NCBI RefSeq assembly: GCF_963675165.1
Contig: NC_087392.1
Span: 4,952,942-5,016,941, forward strand
Origin: Halichondria panicea
Lineage: Eukaryota; Porifera; Demospongiae; Suberitida; Halichondriidae
DNA: 64,000 nt
Direction of reading: 5' to 3'
Shown: in pieces, positions 32,701-44,700 of the stretch
How the letters are laid out: the number at the start of each line of letters is the position of its first letter
Position numbering within the stretch: position 1 is the first letter of the stretch
Made by a program: the position numbers and the translations under genes
Notes under the pieces: generated by a model
Told to the model about the DNA's origin: nothing
What the model saw: the letters and a program-made list of their open reading frames with translations, nothing else
The model's database searches: none

Positions 32701-35700
32701 ACCATCACCGTCACTATCTGTAGGGATTCACCGATGCCATGACTCAGTACTGTTTGCTAACATGTTGTTAACTGCATTTGTACTAAGACTTTTTTCATAA
32801 TAGCTAATCTATAAATTATGGCAGTGCTCATCAACCTAAATAACAGAACAACAAATGTAATCATTGTATGGCCCTGTATGCACCAGTGATACGTGCATGA
32901 ATCAAATACTTTTTGAGTGTTTGTTCTGCTTTTTGGACATCACAGTGGTGTAACCTTGATCATCTCCAGTTTCAACATATTTTCTTTCGGTAGATTGACC
33001 ACTTTGGGCGCTTACGTAATGGATATTTTTTATTTCGATGGACACCTCTTTAATAGTATCTGTATATGAAATAAAGAGGATCATAAAACATGTACCAGAG
33101 TGTATATATAAGTGTATGTGACCATTATTATCTGCAGAGAAAACTGTTTCTCGCTGTGGGACTGAATTTAGCTGCTCTTGATCGCGTGAGGCCATGTTGT
33201 CACTTCTTGCAGAGAGTCTATCCTCAAATTTGTGGTGCTTAATGAGCCTGCAAATTAAAGTTGAACAAGTTGGCAACTATAATTATAAGATTGCACACAA
33301 TTAGTCACTTACCACTGATGGTAGCACCCAATGGAGCATATCACAGTGACAATGATTACCATTAAAATCAAGACCACACCACAAACTGCTACAATGATGA
33401 TCTCAGGAATGGAGAGCAAACAGTCGACAGCAAGTCGCATAGTTGTGCTGGCATCGAATAGTCCATTGCTTGCAGTTACCGGAAGGGAGAGCAAACAGTC
33501 GATAGCAAGTCCCACAGTTGTGCTGGCATTGAATAGTCCATCGCTTGCAGTTACCGAGATGGTCTCGGGAGTACAGTCGTTGACAGCAAGTCGCACATTT
33601 ATGCTGGAATTGAATAGTCCATCGCTTGCAGTGACCGTGAGATCAAAGAAAGATTCTTCAGCAGCCAAGACTAATACTAACACACCGTCTGGTCTGATCT
33701 GAAAGTTTTCACTGCCTAGTCCAGATAATGTGTATGTGATTATGTCATTATCAGTGTCAATTGCTTGAACTTCACAAATTTCTTCGCTAACGATTGCTAG
33801 TTGACACACTGTACACTCAAAGAGAGTTGTGCTGAAGCTGGGGACACCATCGTTTTCTGGTCTAACGGTGATCACTAATGTTGCAATATCTTGTAAGCCA
33901 CCACTATCTAAGCAAACTAAAGAAACCGTAACACTAGAAGAGTTCTCAAAATCAAGACTGTCTTTGAGAAATATAGATCCATTATTAAGTATGTGAACTG
34001 GGGCATTGGGCTGTTCAACGGTAAAGCCACTAAATTCTCCCACACCATTGCGGTCAGCATCAGTACACACCACAGTGATCAAACTAGTACCAATGGGGGT
34101 TGCCTCAGATACAGTAACAGTATATTCCTCTTGCTCAAACATCGGAGGATTATCATTGTCTGATCTGATAAATAATGCGATAGAAATTGATGGGCAATCT
34201 GCTTTCACACGATCTCCATCACAAGCTCTTATTTGGTACGTCACACGTCTAACTGGGATTATACCGGTGTCTAGGTCAATTGTTTGAGCTAGAGTTAGTG
34301 AGCCATTCCTACTCAAACTGAAATCTTGATCAAGTTCTGGTGGGTTTGCTGAACTTGGTAAGAATCTTAGTTCTCCATCTGGTCCGCTATCCCCATCACT
34401 CACAGTGTATTGTCTAGTACCAGAAGAATCTCTTGCTACTATGACCATGCCAATTGGGGTTAGTTCTGAGATAGTAACTTGAAGAGAGACATCACTAAAA
34501 ACAGGTATAAACTCGTTCACAGGTCCAACTAAAAACGTAACACTAGCTCTCGCACTGATAGATGAATCAGAATCATAAAAACAGGATATGTCAAATATGT
34601 ACTGTTGGTTTTGTTCGTAGTCCAGAATCTCTCCAGTTTTAAGACTAAGAACTCCAGTATTACCATTAAGAACAAATGGTACAGATACTGGCTGTAGTAT
34701 AACATATGTGACAGGACCAGTAGGACTAGTACCACCATCCTCAGTACATGTCACAATACCAAGCGTTTCTCCATTATCACCAGTGTTTTCAGGAGAAGAG
34801 AGGTAATACACATTTCCACTATTCAGCACATTGAACTGGAGACATTGGAAACCTGAAAAGTGTACGACACAACATTTAACTAGCTTGCATGATTACATGT
34901 GTATCAACGTACAAACAGTAAACAGCCTCTACACACAATGATGTAATTGACAGGTGATTTGAAATTCATAGCTGGTGAATTTTAAAATTGGAAAATATTT
35001 TTGACATCTCAGAATGTAATGATGCATGCACTCCCTTAGGGCCTTAAGCCAATAACTGGTAGCATCAATATCCTAGTATTGTTGCCTCAATATATGAACT
35101 CTGCCACAATGACTGCATAAGTGCTACTATAATTATATACTTATAGGAAGGACCAACCGTGATATAAAAACCAAGGCTATATGTGTGCATAGTCGTCGTA
35201 GTGCAGTCGAAAAGTTATTCTCCAAAATTACGTCTATCCATTTACAAACGTGTCCACTGTACATCCATCCCATACTAATTATAGTACAACAATGAACACT
35301 AGGATTTCTTTATACTTTGGGTATGAGTACTTACGCAGTCTATTGTGGCAGAGTTCATTTAGTGAAACAAAACTCGATCATCGATATCATAGGAATAACA
35401 TTAGTTAGGGAGTGCATGCATCATAATTATATTCTGTGGAGTTTGAGCCTATAGCTAACAACACAATTCAACACAGAAATTGTTACCACAATAAGTACAT
35501 GCACATGCGTACATGCCAGCAAAGTGTGCTGAGGCCTATAATTCTCATCAAGCAAAAACTTCAAACTGATGGCTATTTACAAGTGAAAACTTCAAACTGC
35601 GAATGGCTATTTAAGTGCAGACATTAAATTTTATGATTGTGTCTACATTGGAATTACCTAGCAGCATTGAAGAGAGTATCACTCCGGTGAAAAGGGTTGA

Positions 35701-38700
35701 CATAGTATCCATGGGATTCTCCTGCTTGCTGCAGTCTATAGTTAGTGAACAAGTGACAGTATTATAACCAGCCCCTCCCACTCTCAAATCAATCTATGTT
35801 TAGACTACTTGCAGAGAAGGTTGGAAGGAAGTTGAGATCATGTACAAAAATAAAGCTATAAATGTGCTGAGTCGGCGCTACTTTTGTGTCTAGTCAGCAG
35901 TTTAGGATTAAAGGAGGTCTGACACGCGTGCACAAATCACTACAAGTTCAGTACATTGATGTCATTGCAGTCACGTGATAACGTCCAGACCACAATGCAC
36001 TGAACTTGTAGTGATTCGTGCACGCATGTCGGACCTCCTCTGACACAAGATATCAAGAGCTAGAGATAAGCTAGCCTCGTTCCCAGGCCGTCCTTAATCT
36101 TGCTGTTGTAATTGTTCATGCATAAAAAAGGTAGCAAAAAAGACCATTTGTTATAGTTAGTGCTGATCACATGATCTCCAGCCAATCAGCTTATCTGAAA
36201 GCAGTCAGGTGACCATGGATTAAATAAGTTGGTTAAGTGTGCTTTAAGTTGGTTTGTTAATGCACACTTTTTATCAAACAACCATAATACAAGCAGATTG
36301 AATCTGAATGTCATCATAATTATAATAATAATACAAGCAGATTGAATATGTACACAAGCAAAGCTGAAAAGTATTAGAAAGTTGAATGTTATTGTTTCGA
36401 CTTGTTTCATGTGTACCAAATTGCTGACTTCATCATATATAGCATCGTTTTTTCGTCTGAAGAAATAGGCTCAGCTTGCTTAGAAGATGTACATACCTGT
36501 ACCTAAGCCAGATCCATACAATTGTTTCATCAAAGGTGCTTCGAATATCATAGCTTTCCAAAAGAGCAAACCAGATACTCATTGCCATATAGTTTGCGCA
36601 CAAAGTTTCCCATCCAGTAAGCCAGATCAGCTGGAGGCATATCCAGTAGTATAGTGGGATCGGGACTGTTGGTCAGCAGGAGAAATAAGTCGAGAACATG
36701 CCCAGTCAGTCCAGATAGCTTTAGATCGTATCTCCTTCTCCTTTGCATCAGTTACTGGATCTACAAACCTACTAAAACTTGCTATTACGTCTAGCTAGCT
36801 AGCTAGCCACCAGCAACTGATTTAAAATGTAGCTAGATTTAGCTGCCACGAGGCTAGAGCTCACGTGACATAGCTGCCACGAGGCTAGAGCTCACGTGAC
36901 AGCACTAAATCCTTTAGAACACACCTAGCCAAGTCACGTGTTTTAATCTGGTGCACTCGGATGGCCTCTCGGTTGCGTAATGCTCTCGGCTGCGCCTCGA
37001 GCACCACGTTAACCTTGAGGCCATCCTCGGCACGCAGATTAAAACACTTAATCTTGGCTAGGTGTGTTCTAAATAATACTTATAACACGGGCACAAGGGA
37101 TGTATGGAATATATTGCACTGAAGCACGAGGGCGTAAGAGAGACTGGTCCTGTCTGAACAGATATTGTAATGCAGAACTGTAAATTTAGCGATTGGTAGG
37201 GATGTTTAAACGACACCTATAGATACCTTATTAGGTACCATTGGATATTTTAGACTATAGCTGTAGATACCTACTTGTAGCTATGTACTGTGGGATACCG
37301 GTATTTGTACATGTATGTGAATCAGCCCAATAATTATGCCTCGAGGCGTAGCCGCACGAGGGATACGGTAAAGCTGACTGTGTGTCTGTGTGTCAGTTTC
37401 AGCTATAACTCTGCTCAACGGTTGCAATGCGACGAAAACTAACAGCTTCTATATAGGCTTCTAGCCACGTTCTCTTGGATTTTATTCGTGTATTAGCAAA
37501 CTAAAGCTTCTTTTGAGTTATTGCTACATTGAAGGTTGTTGCCGTCTCTTCAGAATCTTTCATAGCATCATCTTTTCACACAAACTTTCTATTCAACTTA
37601 TGCAGTGGCGTAGGAAGCACGGGTGCTCAGGGTGCTGGAGCACCCCCTTATCTCAAGCTACTTTACCTACTTGCTCCATGAAGTTCAGAACAGCTAGCTA
37701 GCTATACTAGCATAGTTACGTACACAGAACAAAGGTCAGCTAGATGAACCACATCGTTGATATCTCTTATAAAGAGCAAGCACATACATTGCGTATCTGC
37801 AATGGCAAGTAAACAAGCAAGTCTCCTCTCATTTTTGACATCAATGGTAAGTTTCCATGAACAGCTACTAAAGAGGGTATCTAGACTATAGATCAAGTGT
37901 AATTGGATCCTAAAATAGACATGCTGTCTAACTGCCGAACGTTCGTTTTCTTCACTGCGAAGATTGAAACATTCCTCCGAAGTACAATGACACAATGCAA
38001 TCTTTTTTTATTGTACATTCATACCCACTTAACAGATTCTATAGATTTAAAGTATATAGCAAAACAATTAATTCAGGTAAACTCAAGTAGAATTAATTAA
38101 ATTTTGATACTGATAATTTTATACCAAATTTGTTCAGAATTAATCTCCGGGAATGTAGAATGCCAAAATTTCAGGGGGCAAGCCCCCGGACCCCCAGATT
38201 TTTCCAGCACCCCCTTACAAAAACATCTTCCTACTCCTCTGTTATGAATTAGCCTTGCACTAAAGCGCTAGCTGTTTGTTAGCTACAAGAGTCAGGAAAG
38301 AGCTGTAAAGCTGCATGCCTATTGTGACTAGACTGTACTGTCAGATTACAGTGAACTGGTTGCCTAGAATATAGCTGCTCAAAGTTTCAACGTTTTTGAT
38401 CTGCACTCAACGTATATAAAGTAGTTCTATCGAATGTGTATTAGCAACAGCAGCATTTAACTGAGCCTGGCTTGTAAACCATGTGCTTGAAACTTGCTAA
38501 CTGCATGTATGTAGGTTGTTGGTTATAGTCGTGCTAACTGATTAACTAAGCACCACATTAAAGTAATTACGAAATGGAAATGGTTCATAAAATGGGTTGC
38601 CACCCCAAAATAGAGCAAAAACTGACAGTTGGTTTTCTATTGAAGTGATTCTGTAATTAGAAGAAAGACGGTCATCCTTGAAGATCATTCATCAAGCCAT

Positions 38701-41700
38701 CAGATAGACTTTTGTTGCTCCTCTCCTATAATGACTGTGTGGAATTCAATTCATTCATTGTCTGCAATCAAAAATATAACCTACCTCTTCTAATAGGAGC
38801 AAACATGGCAAGAGATATTAGCACAGCGCAGCTTGCAGCATTTGTTTTAAATTCAAACTTCCTTGCATCACACAACCTTGAAATTGGGCGGATCTCTATA
38901 AAAACAGGAATGATTTGTTTGTGTGTGCGTATGTGTGTGGGTGTTGTGTGTTGTGTGTTCAACACTACTGTCAAAGTCTTCATAACGATGACAGGCTTGT
39001 TTTCAATCTCTGAAATTGTTCCAAATTCTTTATCACCGTCTGTAGCCGCAACTTGTCCAAATCTTGTAACCAGTTAATGACAACCTGTTCACGTGAAATT
39101 TGTATTCAGGCTGAGAAAACGGTGGTGAAATGTAATTCACAGCTTCAACATTGATGTTTAGAGCCGCTGTCAATAAGAGATCCAGTGTCTCGACACACCA
39201 ATGTAGCACTGGCAACTCATGGTCAAGCCTCTCCCTAAGAAAAACAGTAACTGTTTTCCATTGCTCTCGTCAGTTTCGGGTTAGTTGATACTCTTTACTA
39301 GAATAACTTCCTATTTTCGCAAACATGCAGAAGAATGGTAACCACGTATGCTAAACACAGTATATTTTAATGTTTGCTGTTTACATTCGCAACGTCCTTG
39401 AAACAAAAATTGTCAAACTTCATGTAAAGAAACATAACACAGCTGCTACACACAGTTCTATAACAAGACAACAGTATATGTCTATATCATTACTCAGCAC
39501 ACTGAAGTAGTTCATTATTCTAGTGGTGATTCATTGTAACACTACTTCTACTTTTAAAATCACTACATAATTATTTTAATAATTCTTCCTGAATCAGCTG
39601 GCACCTTCTTCCTATCTTAACATATAGCTCACATTTTCTTCAGTATCAATGGTCTCTGCAACAACAGAAATGTCAATAACATAACATGCATGGGAGAATG
39701 CGTCACTGTGGATCAAATATTGCTACAGGGAAAGTGCATGGTATGATCAATCACCTTCTGTGGCGAAGGGTTGATAGTCCCCCAGCTGCTTGGGCAGGAC
39801 AGTAGCATAGTTATGGTTACTGAAGTCCACAATAGGAGCAGTGCAATCGGCGCTGGCATCGTCGACAGCACCTGCAGTGGAGTTCTCTTCTTCACAAGCA
39901 ACCAAATCAGAAATCAATGAGCTATCTTCAAAATATTCACTCAAAAACTAATTATTTATACTCACTGGTAATGTTTGTTGAAAGACTATGAAATAAAGAG
40001 GATCATAAAACATGTACCAGAGTGTATATATAAGTGCATGTGACCATTATTATCTGCAGAGAAAACTGTTTCTCGCTGTGGGACTGAATTTAGCTGCTCT
40101 TGATCGCGTGAGGCCATGTTGTCACTTCTTGCAGAGAGTCTATCCTCAAATTTGTGGTGCTTAATGAGCCTGCAAATTAAAGTTGAACAAGTTGGCAACT
40201 ACAATTATAAGATTGCACACAATTAGTCACTTACCACCACTGGTAGCACCCAATGGAGCATATCACAGTGACAATGATCACCACTAAAATAAAGACCACA
40301 CCACAAACTGCTACAATAATGATCTCGGGAATGGAGAGCAAACAGTCGACAGCAAGTCGCACATTTGTGCTGGTATTGAATAGTCCATCGCTTGCAGTTA
40401 CCGTGAGGTAAAAGAAAGATCCTTCGGCAACCAAGACTACATCATTCAATACTAACACACCGTCTGGCCTGATCTGAAAGTTTTCACTGCCTAGTCCAGA
40501 TAATGTGTATGTGATTATGTCATTATCAGTGTCAATTGCTTGAACTTCACAAATTTCTTCGCTAATGATTGCTTGTCGACAAACTGTACACTCAAAGAGA
40601 GTTGTGATGAAGCTGGGGACACCATCGTTTTCTGGTCTAACGGTGATCACTAATGTTGCAATATCTTGTAAGCCACCACTATCTAAGCAGACTAAAGTAA
40701 CTGTAACACTAGAAGAATTCTCAAAATCAAGACTGTCTTTGAGAAATATAGATCCATTATTAAGTATGTGAACTGGGGCACTGGGCTGTTCAACGGTAAA
40801 GCCACTAAATTCTCCCACACCATTGCGGTCAGTATCAGTACACACCACAGTGAGCAAGCTAGTACCAATGGGGGCTGACTCAGATACGGTAACAGTGTAC
40901 TCGTCTTGCTCAAACATCGGATGATTATCATTGTCTGATCTGATAAGGAATACAACATCTAATAATGGGCAATCAGCTTCCACACGGTTTCCATCACAAA
41001 CCGTTATTTGGTACGTCGCACGTCTCACTGAGGTTGCTCCAGTATCAAGCTCGATTATTTGATTTAGAGTTAGCGTACCATTGATACTCAAACTGAAATC
41101 TTGATTAAGTTCGGGTGGGTTTGCTGAGCTTGGTAAGAATCGTAGTACTCCATCTGGTCCGTTATCCCCATCACTCACAGTGTATTGTCTAGTACCAGAA
41201 GAATCTCTAGCTACTAAGACCATGCCAATTGGGGTAAGCTCTGTGACGGAAACTTGAAGAGAGACATCACTAAAAACAGGTTTAAACTCGTTTACAGGTC
41301 CAACTAAAAACGTAACACTAGCTCTCGCACTGATAGATGAATCAGAATCATAAAAACAGGATATGTCAAATATGTACTGTTGGTTTTGTTCGTAGTCCAG
41401 AATCTCTCCAGTTTTAAGACTAAGAACTCCAGTATTACCATTAAGAACAAATGGTACAGATACTGGCTGTAGTATTGCATATGTGACAGGACCAGCAAGA
41501 CTAGCACCGCCATTCTCAGTACATGTCACAGTACCAAGCGATTCCCCATTATTGCCAGTGTTTTCAGGTGAAGAGAACTGATATACATTTCCAGTATTCC
41601 GGACGCTAAACTGGAGACACTGGGAACCTGAAAAGTGTACGACACAATGTTACAAATAAAATTATATGATTATCAACGTACAAACAGTATAAACAGCCTC

Positions 41701-44700
41701 TATACACAATGATGTAATTGACAGGTGATTTGAAATTCATAGCTGGTGAATTTTATATGTAATGATGCATGCACTCTCCCTAATGTTTTCCAAAAGTATT
41801 GTTGCCCTCACTATAAATGAACTCTGCCACAATGACTGCATAAGCGCTACTATATGCATTGATTGAAGGACCAACCGTGATATAAAAGCCAAGGCACCTC
41901 AGGCTATATGTACAGAGTCGTCGCAGTGCAGTCGAAAAGTTGTTTTCCAAAATTATGTCTGAACGTCCACTGTACATAATAATTATAGTCTAACCGACGA
42001 ACACTAGGTATAGGTACTTACGCAGTCTATTGTGGCAGAGTTCATTCAGTGAAACAAAACTCGATCGATATATATCATAGGAATAACATTAATGCTACTA
42101 GTTACATTCTGATGTCATACTACTCTCAAAAGTGTTTTCGTATAATGAAATGTTTGAGTTTGAGCCTATAGCTAACAACACAATTCAACACAGAAATTGT
42201 TACCATAATAAGTACATGCACATGTGTACATGCCAGCAAAGTGTGCTGAGGCCTATAATTCTCATCAAGCAAAACTTCAAACTGCGAATGGCTATTTACG
42301 TGCAGACATTAAATTTTATGATTGTGTATACATTGGAATTACCTAGCAGCATTGAAAAGAGTATCACTCCGGTGAAAAGGGTTGACATAGTATCCATGGG
42401 ATTCTCCTGCTTGCTGCAGTCTGTAGTTGTGAACAAGTGACAGTATATACAACCAGCCTCTCCCACTCTTTATAGATTGAAGTGAGAGTGGGAGGGGCTG
42501 GTTGTAGACTTTTTGCACGTGATCTCAACTTCCTTCCAACTTCCTCTGGACTACTTCAGAGCAGAGGAGGCTGAACATATGTCATCAGTATATTAATAGT
42601 CATCAAATAATATGCTTAAAGTTTATCCTTTTTGCTCTAGCTGAGTCAGCATTTTACCTACTCTTCCATTCTCACTTGTTTATCTCTCTTGTATTATGTC
42701 TCCTGTTGGTTTATAAGTCGACACTATGATTGCTATACCTGCTATTATATACACTTTCTTCTCATTTTTTACATTCAGCTTATTATAGATACTACTTTCT
42801 GTGCTTAAACTATTCTCACAGACTACAAACTATACTTTTGTAAGGTTTGCTCCCACTGTTGGGCTACAGACCATTTGAGAATGATAAAGTATGGAATTCA
42901 ATTCGTTTGTTGTCTCAATTGCAAATGCAAACTTGAATGTAAAACTCACTAATACTTTTGAGCGAAAGCATAACATGGCGAGAGGCATTAGCACAGCGCA
43001 GCTTGTAACTCTCGTTACATGTAGTTATAAAGTCAAATAGCTACAAATGTGATCTTTTTCATGCATGCTCAACCACCACCATGTTGGACACAGGTCCCCC
43101 TCAAGGGTGGTGTGGAGGTGTGGGCTAGTCACCTGCTAGCCGGGGTACAGGCCACTGTCAGAGAACAACTACTGAGCGTGCTCACTGTGCAACAAGATGG
43201 CTTCTCCCTGGAAGAGTGTGCCCACAAACACCCCACACAAGTGGCCTCTCTGGCTATCTACTCTCAGTGGACCAAAGAGTGTGAACAAGCACTAATGCAA
43301 TGCAGGTGCCCATGCATACTCTACAATACATGTCGGTCCTGGGCATAGAAGCATGTAATAGTGTTCTTTGATGGCCATAACTTCAGTTGAAAGCTTAAAA
43401 AGAGACAATTCATTCCATTCAATGATGTGTTTCATTCCAAAATTTTGTTGGGCCATAATTCGTCATTTTTCGACCTTGGACCATGGGGCTATAATTAGTA
43501 AAAATGGCAAATACTTTTTTTAATTGCATAATTTGAAAAGGCCTCTTTCTAAGCTTTCAGAAAATCAGAAAACCGTTGAAATTAAGTTATGGCAGCTGAA
43601 AGAGTCTGATATTATTACACATACGTAACCTCCTCCAGGTACGATCGACGAGCCTTGCCTGGGGTGAGGGGGCGGTTTGGTAACTGGTCAGTGGGTAAAC
43701 TCACCACCATCTTGATGAGAAACGCTTGGAAGAGCACTGATGAACCTTTGACCTCTGCACAGAGGGTCAAGCTGGAAACATTGACGCAGGTACTATACAC
43801 ACAATGTCTTGATTTCATCTCACTATAGCTTTGACATTAATATTCATAATAAATGATAGCATTTCTGTTGGAAAATGTTTGCACTAACATTTTTTGCCTC
43901 TTTTCGATCCAGCTATCGTTATGGTTACGAGATGTGGTTGATGATCTTTGTCAACGCAAGCTAAAGGACATTGCTGACTTTGAGTGGCAGCGTTACATTC
44001 GTCCCTACCTCACCGAGGATAACAAGACCACACCTCCTGATGGAGAAGAGGGGGGCGTGGCACATGAGGAGACTAGAAACATAGTGATGAGATGCTTGGA
44101 TCAAGAGTTACCGTACGGCTACGAGTACACTGGCTGTAACACACTCCCCGTGTTTACACCACAGTCAGACAACTACATCATCGCTCTCACTCAAGTAAGT
44201 AAAGTAGCTCTATGGGTAATTTTCATGGGAGAAAATGTCAATTTCGTTTTAACAAATCTACGAAAAGTTCAATCGTGGAAATGCTCGGGTACTCAATATA
44301 ACTAAAGTTGTGATGCTGATTTCTACAAAAACCATAAAATTTACTATACCAGCATATTGTCTCTATTAACTCTGTTGTGTTCTCGTAGGCCTTGTCCTCA
44401 CACCTCTCTAGTCGGCTGGTGGGGTCGGTAGGATCTGGTAAAGTGCAAACAATCAAGGTAAGTATAGTATCCTTGCAAGAATGTGATGAATGCTATATCT
44501 TTTCCCAGGATAAAATATACTGTTTAATTGTTTAACTGCATATGCTCTCGATCAACATGTAGATGTACACAGATACCCTTTCCCAATGCAGGGTATACAT
44601 GTCTCTTGACACACTTGTGGCTACCCTCTATAATACAGGTTATTGGGCCGGGCCAAAGTCTCCATAGCATGCCACCTCTTTTTACAGCCACTGCATGTTG

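Larger units (their letters stand above)
31216..35790. repeat. Tandem duplication, unit A
   Basis: Unit A starts inside the dynein exon that ends at 31240 and carries cadherin-type gene A. It matches unit B, which begins at 37137 (offset 5921 bp), along most of its length, including intergenic DNA, the microsatellite, introns and the upstream flank. The right-hand edge could not be matched cleanly beyond about 35790. Confidence 0.85.
37137..42450. repeat. Tandem duplication, unit B
   Basis: Second copy of the unit at 31216-35790, carrying cadherin-type gene B. Relative to unit A it has two insertions (37603-38241 and about 38536-39372) and a deletion equivalent to about 32652-33063. Point differences are frequent between genes but few within exon 2. 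Confidence 0.85.
31241..43093 (+). other. Giant dynein intron holding nested antisense genes
   Basis: This 11.85-kb intron splits the linker between GERLVLSEQ and VPLKGGVEVW, and the join is in frame. It contains two tandem copies of a cadherin-receptor gene on the opposite strand plus mobile-element debris. Regions without genes: 31241-32278 (shared by both copies, with a TG/CTGT microsatellite at 31437-31512), 35713-37136 (two fold-back elements and an old coding fragment) and 42398-43093 (hairpin at 42450-42505, otherwise nothing clear). Confidence 0.85.

Noticed and set aside
33331-33702. Plus-strand open frame of 123 codons opposite receptor A
   Set aside because: Antisense shadow of the exon encoding the cadherin repeats and stalk; its periodic composition mirrors the coding repeat.
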